From Arcobacter sp. (GTDB lineage: Bacteria > Campylobacterota > Campylobacteria > Campylobacterales > Arcobacteraceae), in the NCBI GenBank assembly GCA_003252105.1, contig QKDL01000050.1:95177-159176 (forward strand): a DNA stretch of 64,000 bases, written 5' to 3'. How positions within the stretch are numbered: the stretch's first letter is position 1; each line of letters starts with the position of its first letter. Positions 44,759 to 51,853 of the stretch are shown piece by piece. A model generated the notes under the pieces. The model searched no databases. It saw only the letters and a program-made list of their open reading frames with translations, and was not told the origin of the DNA. The translations under genes and the position numbers were made by a program.

Positions 44759-45789
44759 TGAGAAAATTTAATGTAGCAGTAGTAGGTGCTACTGGTGCTG
44801 TTGGTGAAGAGTTGTTTAGAGTTTTAAAAGAGTATGACTTCCCTATTAATAACTTAATTCCTCTAGCAAGTGCTAGAAGTGCAGGGGAAAAAATAGAATT
44901 TAATAATAAAGAGTATACTGTATATGAATTAACTGAAACAGTTTTTGAAGAAAAAGAAGTGGAAATAGCATTTTTCAGTGCAGGTGGTTCAGTATCTGAA
45001 AAATTTGCAAAATATGCTGTTGAAGCTGGTGCTGTAGTTATTGATAACACAAGTCACTTTAGAATGGATGAAAATGTACCTTTAGTAGTACCAGAAGTAA
45101 ACCCAGAAGATATAGCAAAATGGAAAGAAACAGGAATCATTGCTAATCCAAATTGTTCAACTATTCAAATGGTTTTATCTTTGAAACCTCTTGATGAGCT
45201 TTATGGTATCAAAAGGGTAGATGTATCAACTTATCAAGCAGTAAGTGGTGCAGGAAAAACTGGTATGGAAGAGTTAGTAAAACAGATGCAAGCATTTTTT
45301 ACTTTCCAATTAGATGATGCAGAAAAAAATGCATTTGCACACCAAATTGCTCTAAATGTAATCCCTCAAATTGATGTTGCTCAGCCAAATGGGTTTACAA
45401 AAGAAGAGATGAAGATGGTGAAAGAGACTCAAAAAATTATGCACAAAGATATGCAAATAGCTGCAACTTGTGTAAGAGTTCCAGTTCTTAGAAGTCACTC
45501 TGAGTCTATTACTGTTACATTTAATGATGATGTAGAAGTAGATGTTGCTGAAGTTAGAGAAGCTTTAGAAAGATTTGAAAATGTTGAAGTAATTGATGAT
45601 CTTCAAAACAATGCTTATCCAATGCCAATTATTTCTACAGATACAGATATCACTTATGTAGGAAGAATTAGAAGAGATGTATATTCACCAAATATAGTGC
45701 ATTATTTTAATGTTGCTGACCAAGTAAGAGTAGGAGCTGCTACAAATGCAGTTAGAATTGCACTTAAATGGATAGAATTAGGAGAATAA
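44758..45789 (+). CDS. asd: aspartate-semialdehyde dehydrogenase
   Basis: Second enzyme of lysine, threonine, methionine and diaminopimelate synthesis. VVGATGAVGEELFRVL binds NADP, NPNCSTIQM carries the catalytic Cys133, and HQIALNVIPQID and LRSHSESITV are family motifs. The 343-residue length is typical. It overlaps gyrA by one base. Confidence 0.96.
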   Translation: MRKFNVAVVGATGAVGEELFRVLKEYDFPINNLIPLASARSAGEKIEFNNKEYTVYELTETVFEEKEVEIAFFSAGGSVSEKFAKYAVEAGAVVIDNTSHFRMDENVPLVVPEVNPEDIAKWKETGIIANPNCSTIQMVLSLKPLDELYGIKRVDVSTYQAVSGAGKTGMEELVKQMQAFFTFQLDDAEKNAFAHQIALNVIPQIDVAQPNGFTKEEMKMVKETQKIMHKDMQIAATCVRVPVLRSHSESITVTFNDDVEVDVAEVREALERFENVEVIDDLQNNAYPMPIISTDTDITYVGRIRRDVYSPNIVHYFNVADQVRVGAATNAVRIALKWIELGE

Positions 45790-45795
45790 TTTCCT

Positions 45796-46311
45796 ATGAT
45801 AGAAAGAATTTTCGAAAGTACTATGTGGAAGGCAAGACTATTTGTTCTTCTTGCCGTAATATTTGGTTTGATAGGTTCAACTATTCTTTTTATTGTAGCA
45901 TCAGTTGATATATATGAAGTTCTTGTTTATGCGTTAAATGTATATACAAAAGGGCTTCATCCTGAAGATTTTCATGAAGTGATTGTAAGTAAGATAATTG
46001 GAGCAGTAGATTTATATCTAATTGCTGTGGTTATGCTAATATTTGCATTTGGACTTTATGAGCTGTTTATTTCAAAAATTGATGTTGCAGAAAACTCAAA
46101 TAATGGTACAAATATTTTAAATATCTCATCTTTAGACCAGTTAAAAGATAAAATTGCAAAAGTTATTGTGATGGTATTAGTTGTAAGTTTCTTTCAAAAG
46201 GTTCTACATACTAGTTATAACGGTGCTTTAGAGATGTTATATTTTGCACTTTCTATTGGATTATTAGCTGTAGGGCTATTTTTCCTAGGAAAAGTTGGAA
46301 AACACCACTAA
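45796..46311 (+). CDS. YqhA/UPF0114-family membrane protein
   Basis: A 171-residue protein with four likely membrane helices (about 14-36, 66-90, 113-135 and 146-166). The start FESTMWKARLFVLLAVIFGL and the central DLYLIAVVMLIFAFGLYELF match the YqhA/UPF0114 family, whose function is not known. It begins 6 bases after asd. Confidence 0.8.
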   Translation: MIERIFESTMWKARLFVLLAVIFGLIGSTILFIVASVDIYEVLVYALNVYTKGLHPEDFHEVIVSKIIGAVDLYLIAVVMLIFAFGLYELFISKIDVAENSNNGTNILNISSLDQLKDKIAKVIVMVLVVSFFQKVLHTSYNGALEMLYFALSIGLLAVGLFFLGKVGKHH

Positions 46312-46319
46312 TAAATAAA

Positions 46320-46503
46320 TTTAACAATTTTTTATAAATTGTGCTAAAAAGTAGAAAGAGAAGAAAGGTCCCTTAAAAATAGGGACTATTTTCAAAGCTT
46401 TATTCATAAAGCACTTTAGATTTTGCTACTTTTAACAATTTTTTACAAATTGTGTTAAAAAGTAGAAAGAGAAGAAAGGTCCCTTAAAAATAGGGACTAT
46501 TTT
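46320..46503 (+). repeat. 111-base-spaced direct repeat upstream of hemE
   Basis: About 73 nearly identical bases occur at 46320-46392 and 46431-46503. Each copy holds AAGTAGAAAGAGAAGAAAGG and then a small hairpin, GTCCCT and AGGGAC around an A/T loop followed by TATTTT. GCTTTAT/ATAAAGC forms another hairpin between the copies. They may be tandem weak terminators or a leader element of hemE. Confidence 0.8.
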
Positions 46504-46516
46504 TAAGGAATATTAT

Positions 46517-47554
46517 ATGTCAAAAATTTTTGTAGATGCATGTCTTAGAAAACCTACTCCATATACACCTGTATGGATGATGAGACAAGCAGGAAGATAT
46601 CTTCCTGAGTATATGGAAGTTAGAGCAAAAGCAGGTAACTTTTTAAATCTTTGCCATAATCCAGAGATGGCTTGTGAAGTTACTATTCAACCACTAGATA
46701 TAGTTGGTGTTGATGCTGCTATTTTATTTAGTGATATTTTGGTTGTACCAAACGAGATGGGAATGAAACTTGACTTTATAAAAGGAGAGGGACCAAAGTT
46801 TGATGAACCAATTAAAACTCAAGCAGATTTAGATGCACTTATTGGTGGAGAAGAAGCTGCAGATAAATTAACTTACGTATATGAAACAATTAAACTATTA
46901 AAACAAAGACTTCCAGAAGATAAAGCTTTGATTGGATTTACAGGAGCACCTTGGACACTAGCTACTTATATGATAGAGGGACAAGGAACAAAGACATACA
47001 ATATTTGTAAAAAAATGATGTATTCAAATCCTGAGTTTTTACATAAAATCTTAAGAAAAGTAACAGATGTAGTTAAGTTTTATATGGAAAAACAAATCCA
47101 AGCAGGTGTAGATGTAGTTCAAATCTTTGATTCATGGGCTGCAGCAATTGAACCAGCAAAATATGATGAGTTTTCTTGGAAATATATGGTAGAGATAGCT
47201 GAATATTTAAAAGAAAAATATCCACATATTCCAGTTATTATGTTCCCAAAAGGTATAGCAGCTTTCATCGAAAGAGGACTAGTATATGGAAACTTTGATG
47301 TATTTGGAGTTGATTGGGGAACACCTATGGCTATGGCTAAAGAGAAACTTGGGGATAAATATGTTCTTCAAGGAAATATGGAGCCATGCAGACTATATTC
47401 AAAAGAAGCGACTACTATGTGTGTAGAAGCATTACATAATATCATGCAAGGTGAAGGTCATATTTTTAATCTTGGGCATGGAATCCTTCCTGACGTTCCT
47501 GTGGAAAATGCAAAACACTTTGTAAGTGAGTGTCAAAGGGTAAGTAAGAAGTAA
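46517..47554 (+). CDS. hemE: uroporphyrinogen decarboxylase
   Basis: Heme-pathway enzyme removing four carboxyl groups from uroporphyrinogen [22 protein letters not shown] at the start and [13 protein letters not shown] in the middle are diagnostic, and the catalytic-type [11 protein letters not shown]sp is present. The 345-residue length is normal. AAGGA at 46504-46508 serves as ribosome binding site; the repeats upstream may regulate it. Confidence 0.96.
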   Translation: MSKIFVDACLRKPTPYTPVWMMRQAGRYLPEYMEVRAKAGNFLNLCHNPEMACEVTIQPLDIVGVDAAILFSDILVVPNEMGMKLDFIKGEGPKFDEPIKTQADLDALIGGEEAADKLTYVYETIKLLKQRLPEDKALIGFTGAPWTLATYMIEGQGTKTYNICKKMMYSNPEFLHKILRKVTDVVKFYMEKQIQAGVDVVQIFDSWAAAIEPAKYDEFSWKYMVEIAEYLKEKYPHIPVIMFPKGIAAFIERGLVYGNFDVFGVDWGTPMAMAKEKLGDKYVLQGNMEPCRLYSKEATTMCVEALHNIMQGEGHIFNLGHGILPDVPVENAKHFVSECQRVSKK

Positions 47555-47556
47555 CG

Positions 47557-48474
47557 ATGTCTTACTCAAACTCAATAATCTTTGGTCCAGTTCCTTCAAG
47601 GAGATTTGGAATCTCTTTGGGAATTGACCTATCCCCTTCAAAAAAACAGTGCAACTTTGATTGTCTTTATTGTGAATTAGAAAAAGCAAAAACAGTTGAT
47701 AAGATGACAACCTATCCAAGTGTAGATGAGGTTATAGAAGCTGTAAAAGATTCTTTTAGTAAACATCCTAAAATAGATGTGATAACTATTACTGCAAATG
47801 GTGAACCAACTTTATATCCAGATTTAGATGAATTAGTAAAAAGACTAAATAAAATCAAACAAAACTCTAAAACACTTATTTTATCAAATGGAAGTACGAT
47901 TTATAAAAAAGAGGTTTTTGATGCTTTATTATCAATTGATATAGTAAAATTATCGCTTGATTGTGTAAGCCAAAAATGTTTTAAGAAACTAGATAGAATC
48001 CATAGTGGTATAGATATAGAAAAAATTGTAGAGTCTATGATAGTGTTTAGACAACAAACTAAAAATGAGTTTGTATTAGAGATACTTTTTGTAAAAGATA
48101 TAAATGATAAAGATGAAGAGATAAATCTTTTATATGAAGCAGTAAAAAAGATAAATCCACATAGAGTTGATATAGGTACAATTGATAGACCACCAGCTTA
48201 TGAAGTAAAACCTGTAAGTTTTGAACTACTTGAAAAAGTTGCAAACACCTTTAAAGGTATAAATGTAAATATAGCTTTTAAAAATAGACCAAAACAAACT
48301 AATACATATAGTGAAGATGAAATTAAAGCTTTGTTAAAAAGAAGACCTCTTACAAATGAAGATATTGAAAATATGTTTGATGAAAAAAGTAAAACTTTGC
48401 TTAAAAATATGGTAAAAAGTGATGAAATTTCCCTTGTAAATAGCGGTGGTTTAAATTTTTATAAAATTTGCTAA
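47557..48474 (+). CDS. radical SAM protein
   Basis: A 305-residue enzyme with the iron-sulfur motif CNFDCLYC (Cys32, Cys36 and Cys39) after FGPVPSRRFGISLGIDL. This start and spacing are those of a conserved group of short radical SAM proteins related to MoaA/AslB, without a known reaction. The ANGEPTLYPD stretch is the usual GGEP-like SAM contact. It begins 2 bases after hemE, so it is probably co-transcribed. Confidence 0.83.
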   Translation: MSYSNSIIFGPVPSRRFGISLGIDLSPSKKQCNFDCLYCELEKAKTVDKMTTYPSVDEVIEAVKDSFSKHPKIDVITITANGEPTLYPDLDELVKRLNKIKQNSKTLILSNGSTIYKKEVFDALLSIDIVKLSLDCVSQKCFKKLDRIHSGIDIEKIVESMIVFRQQTKNEFVLEILFVKDINDKDEEINLLYEAVKKINPHRVDIGTIDRPPAYEVKPVSFELLEKVANTFKGINVNIAFKNRPKQTNTYSEDEIKALLKRRPLTNEDIENMFDEKSKTLLKNMVKSDEISLVNSGGLNFYKIC

Positions 48475-48490
48475 TTTTCACTAAATATTC

Positions 48491-48519
48491 TTGACAAATT
48501 TGTTTTTTTTAAATATAAT
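48491..48519 (+). promoter_or_regulatory. consensus sigma-70 promoter of the tRNA pair
   Basis: TTGACA (48491-48496) and TATAAT (48514-48519) are separated by exactly 17 bases, the textbook optimum, and sit 28 bases before the first tRNA. Confidence 0.9.
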
Positions 48520-48547
48520 TCCATCCCATTTAAAAAGGAAGACAGAT

Positions 48548-48622
48548 TCCGGCATAGCTCAGCGGTAGAGTAGATGACTGTTAATCATTTGGTCCCTGGT
48601 TCGAACCCAGGTGCCGGAGCCA
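48548..48622 (+). tRNA. tRNA-Asn (GTT), copy 1
   Basis: A 75-base cloverleaf: acceptor TCCGGCA pairs with TGCCGGA, anticodon loop CTGTTAA gives GTT (Asn), T loop is GGTTCGAACC, and CCA is encoded. Confidence 0.96.
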
Positions 48623-48660
48623 CTTTTTCTTCACTTTTAAATGACATTATTTTTTCAAAT

Positions 48661-48735
48661 TCCGGCATAGCTCAGCGGTAGAGTAGATGACTGTTAATCA
48701 TTTGGTCCCTGGTTCGAACCCAGGTGCCGGAGCCA
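48661..48735 (+). tRNA. tRNA-Asn (GTT), copy 2
   Basis: Identical to the first copy, 113 bases further on; only the tRNA and a few following bases are duplicated, not the flanks. Confidence 0.96.
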
Positions 48736-48738
48736 CTT

Positions 48739-48757
48739 TTGTTTTCGCAGAAAACAA
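48739..48757 (+). terminator. hairpin after the tRNA pair
   Basis: TTGTTTTC (48739-48746) pairs with GAAAACAA (48750-48757) around GCA. The following DNA to 48999 shows no gene. Confidence 0.6.
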
Positions 48758-48999
48758 ATCTATATAATCAATCCACTTTTTCAAAATTTCTTCGTCAGAA
48801 AAAATATTTTAATCAGTCACATACTTCAAGTAAGCTCCTTTATAAAATATTTCTCCTTCCTTGAACTATTAAAAAATTAAATTAATTCTAGGGATTTTTG
48901 AATCGACAATCCTAAAAAAAAATTTAGCCTTGATTTTTAGTTTAATTCCAAAAATTAATAAATATGTTATAATCAAAAAAAGCTTTTCAAGGACTAAGA

Positions 49000-49221
49000 A
49001 TGACTAAAATTATGGAACGAGTTATTGAAGATGTACAAACATTATCGACAGATGAAAAAAATAATTTGATGAAATTCTTAATAGCTTCTTTGGATGAAAC
49101 TCACGACAATGATTCTGAACAACAATGGGCAAATCTTGCTAAACAAAGATTGGATGAGATTGAATCAGGAAAAGTCAAAACTGTAAGTTGGGATACAATT
49201 AAACAACAAGTAATTTCATAA
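49000..49221 (+). CDS. addiction-module antitoxin
   Basis: A 73-residue acidic protein with SWDTIKQQVIS at the end, the pattern of the small addiction-module component proteins (PF09720 type) that pair with RelE/ParE toxins. The start follows AAGGA by 8 bases. It ends one base before the toxin gene, so the two are translated together. Confidence 0.82.
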   Translation: MTKIMERVIEDVQTLSTDEKNNLMKFLIASLDETHDNDSEQQWANLAKQRLDEIESGKVKTVSWDTIKQQVIS

Positions 49222-49222
49222 T

Positions 49223-49519
49223 ATGAAACAACTATCTTTTCATCCTGCTGTTGCTAATGAAATTAAAGGTTCTTATAACTGGTATGAATATAAACTAGAA
49301 GGTTTAGGAGATAAGTTTTTATCTGAATTAGAAGATGGTTTTTCTGCAATACAAAATTTTCCTGATACTTGGGCAACATTTCAATATGGTTTTAAAAGGT
49401 ATATTTTAAATAGGTTTCCCTTCTCAATAATTTATAAGACTACAGACAAAGATATTTTTATAGTTGCAGTGATGCACAATAGTAGAAAACCTTATTATTG
49501 GTTAAATAGAACTAATTAG
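49223..49519 (+). CDS. RelE/ParE-family toxin
   Basis: A 98-residue protein with the RelE/ParE fold motifs EIKGSYNWYEYKLEGLGDKF and RFPFSIIYKTTDKDIFIVAV, ending HNSRKPYYW. This branch pairs with PF09720-type antitoxins, as found just upstream. Whether it cuts mRNA or poisons gyrase cannot be decided from sequence. Confidence 0.87.
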   Translation: MKQLSFHPAVANEIKGSYNWYEYKLEGLGDKFLSELEDGFSAIQNFPDTWATFQYGFKRYILNRFPFSIIYKTTDKDIFIVAVMHNSRKPYYWLNRTN

Positions 49520-49562
49520 ATTATGGTATTTTCTCCCAAAATATTTTAGAACGTTTTTTTAA

Positions 49563-49760
49563 AGTAGAGATTTAACCTTAGGGGGGGTGCAATTTGAAAA
49601 TCCTAACGATAAAACATGGTGGACAGTAAATAAAGCAGGACATGGCAAATCATACTATAAACAATATGAAAAAAAAGGAAACAAACTAGATCATATATGT
49701 GATTATAATAGTGATATAAGAAAAATGAATAAACATAAAGGTAAAATAGGTAAAAAATAA
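49563..49760 (+). pseudogene. C-terminal stub of a polymorphic toxin
   Basis: An open frame, with a GTG at 49587, encodes about 57 residues: FENPNDKTWWTVNKAGHGKS, then a middle and KHKGKIGKK at the end. This looks like the last part of a secreted polymorphic-toxin nuclease domain, which normally sits at the end of a very large Rhs, CDI or LXG protein. No delivery domain precedes it, only a stop at 49560. The gene after it resembles an immunity protein, as expected for such a cassette. Confidence 0.5.
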
Positions 49761-49775
49761 ATTGGAAAGATTTAA

Positions 49776-50417
49776 TTGGACTATAAAATGAGTTTAAAAA
49801 CTGAAATAGAAAAGAAATTTGGAGATGATTTTTTTAAGAATGCACCTTTTTATCACTATGCAAATAATGGTGCCCTTAGATTTGAACTAGAAAAATATGC
49901 AATTAAAGATGATGAGTATTGTTCATATTTTTTTAAATCTCTGAAAATTGCTGAAGAAATTGTAAAAGAAATATTTAAAAACGAAGAAAAAATTACTATT
50001 TGTATTAGACATTATTCAAATGGAAAAGCAATAGATAGTAAATATATTTTAAAACTTGCAAAAGAATTTAGTCTAATTACAAAAAAAAATTATGAATTTT
50101 CTATTAATTCAGATATCGATACTATTGATAATGAACTTATATATAGTAATTATATTTATTTCCAAACTGATATTAAACACCTTATTACACTACTATGGTT
50201 TGCAATAAATAAAACTGATATAATAAGGCCTATATCATATTCGGACGTATATTTATTTAATTTAGAAAAAGAAATATTATGTTATCCATATGATGAAAGA
50301 GGTATGGATGTTATAGGAAGTGAAATAGAGACAAATAAATTATTTAATAAGTTTTATAACTATCTTTTAGATTGTGACTTAAAATTAATGAAAAATTTTC
50401 ATAAAAAATTTGATTAA
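49776..50417 (+). CDS. DUF3885 protein, probable immunity protein
   Basis: A ~213-residue protein ending with the DUF3885 pattern CYPYDERGMDVIG and LYNYLLDCD-like region. DUF3885 proteins are common as immunity partners in polymorphic-toxin loci. It starts 15 bases after the toxin stub, with TTG at 49776 well spaced from GGAAAGA; an ATG at 49788 is the alternative. Function here is inferred from family and position. Confidence 0.65.
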   Translation: MDYKMSLKTEIEKKFGDDFFKNAPFYHYANNGALRFELEKYAIKDDEYCSYFFKSLKIAEEIVKEIFKNEEKITICIRHYSNGKAIDSKYILKLAKEFSLITKKNYEFSINSDIDTIDNELIYSNYIYFQTDIKHLITLLWFAINKTDIIRPISYSDVYLFNLEKEILCYPYDERGMDVIGSEIETNKLFNKFYNYLLDCDLKLMKNFHKKFD

Positions 50418-50719
50418 AAGTTACTTTTGAAGTAACACCTCAGTTGAATCTCCAATTTTAAGATTAAAAATATAAGTCAATAATTAAAGTTTCTAAAAAA
50501 AGAGATTTTAATTTGTAGATAAAATCAAGTAATGGTAAAAAGATGTCTATATGGTAAAGATATCTGTTTCTTTATTCTAAACTTGTATTGTAATAATAAA
50601 TAAAAATAAAAAAATAGATATCTTATCAAACTTAGGGGCAGGTGATAACAATAAACTTGAATAATGCCTCAGAAGTTTTGTCTTAAATAAAAACTTTCTA
50701 TCCTGCTATTCATCTTCTC

Positions 50720-50735
50720 TGTGATTTTAATCACA
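50720..50735. promoter_or_regulatory. CRP-like palindrome
   Basis: TGTGATTTTAATCACA is a perfect TGTGA-N6-TCACA palindrome, 80 bases before the DUF4242 start. It matches the CRP/FNR-family half-site geometry. The rest of 50418-50814 holds no gene that I can see. Confidence 0.5.
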
Positions 50736-50814
50736 TAAAAAGAATCCCATTTTTTATACAATTCCTTTGATGTACATCATAGATTAGTTGATAAATAAAA
50801 ACAAAGGAAATAAG

Positions 50815-51111
50815 ATGAGCAAAATGAAGTTTTTTATAGATACACATGATAAGAATAGTGGAACTTTTCCTGATGGGATAACACCTGAGCAAATGGAAGG
50901 GTTTTATAAGAAGTATGAAGCTGCTTGTGAGGAAGAGGGTGTTGTTTCTCTTCGTATACATGTGGGTTTTAAAGATGGTAAAGCTTTTTGTTTTAATATG
51001 GCACCAAATGCAAAAGCTGTAGAAAATGTTCACAAAAAAGTGGGATTGCCTTTTGAAACTATTACTGAGGTTAATACAATTACTCCGGGTGATTTGGCTT
51101 TATTGAGTTAA
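50815..51111 (+). CDS. DUF4242 protein, cytoplasmic copy
   Basis: About 98 residues from the ATG 5 bases after AAAGGA: MSKMKFFIDTHDKNSGTFPD and then FCFNMAPNAKAVENVHKKVG. This is a DUF4242 ferredoxin-like-fold protein; some members bind nickel (SCO4226 type), but no metal role is proven here. A close paralogue with an export signal follows. Confidence 0.8.
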   Translation: MSKMKFFIDTHDKNSGTFPDGITPEQMEGFYKKYEAACEEEGVVSLRIHVGFKDGKAFCFNMAPNAKAVENVHKKVGLPFETITEVNTITPGDLALLS

Positions 51112-51150
51112 GCTTTTATTTTAGAATAGAAAAATTAAAAGGAGATTCAA

Positions 51151-51606
51151 GTGAACCAAGATGAGAAATTTAAAAGTGAAAGTATAGATGATAATCTATC
51201 AAATAGACGAGATTTTCTAAAAAAGGCAACAGTTGCTGCTACTATAATGGCATTGTCACCTACATTTAGTAATTTAACAGCTAGTGATACTATAAAAAAG
51301 AATCTTGCAAAGGGTAAGATGAAGTTTTTTATAGATACCCATGACAAAAATAGTGGAACTTTCCCAGCTGAAATAACACCAAAACAAATGGAAGGTTTTT
51401 ACAAGAAGTATGAAACTGCTTGTGAGGAAGAGGGTGTTGTTTCACTTCGAATTCATGTAGGATTTGAAGATGGCAAAGCTTTTTGTTTTAATATGGCACC
51501 AAATGCAAAAGCGGTGGAAAATGTCCATAAAAAAGTGGGATTACCTTTTGAAACTATTACGGAAGTTACTACTATAACTCCAGCTGATTTAGCACTATTA
51601 AGTTAG
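51151..51606 (+). CDS. Tat-exported DUF4242 protein
   Basis: A 151-residue protein starting with GTG 6 bases after AAAAGGAG. Residues 18-45 form a twin-arginine signal (SNRRDFLKKATVAATIMAL), then the DUF4242 domain nearly identical to the cytoplasmic copy at 50815. Export by the Tat route suggests it folds, perhaps with a cofactor, before leaving the cytoplasm. The pair probably arose by duplication with gain of a signal. Confidence 0.85.
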   Translation: MNQDEKFKSESIDDNLSNRRDFLKKATVAATIMALSPTFSNLTASDTIKKNLAKGKMKFFIDTHDKNSGTFPAEITPKQMEGFYKKYETACEEEGVVSLRIHVGFEDGKAFCFNMAPNAKAVENVHKKVGLPFETITEVTTITPADLALLS

Positions 51607-51614
51607 CATATATA

Positions 51615-51640
51615 CCTGTAATGCTATTTTGCATTACAGG
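51615..51640. terminator. hairpin after the DUF4242 pair
   Basis: CCTGTAATGC (51615-51624) pairs perfectly with GCATTACAGG (51631-51640) around TATTTT, just after the stop codon. Confidence 0.7.
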
Positions 51641-51853
51641 AAATTTAAAATAAAAAGTGATAGGCATTATTAACTATAAATATAAAATTTAGAGCTCAAA
51701 TAATTACAATAATTTTAGAGAGAATTTTAATTTTTTATTATTAAAATAATTGTTATTAAATAAAATTTATTATAAATTAGAAAATAAATATTTAGAAATT
51801 ATATGATTCCAAGTTATTAATAAGTATACTAGTAACTTATTATTGGAGTGGTT

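Noticed and set aside
44185..45050. Minus-strand frames in gyrA and asd
   Set aside because: They are opposite strongly conserved genes, have no ribosome binding site and give Ser/Thr-rich peptides typical of antisense reading.
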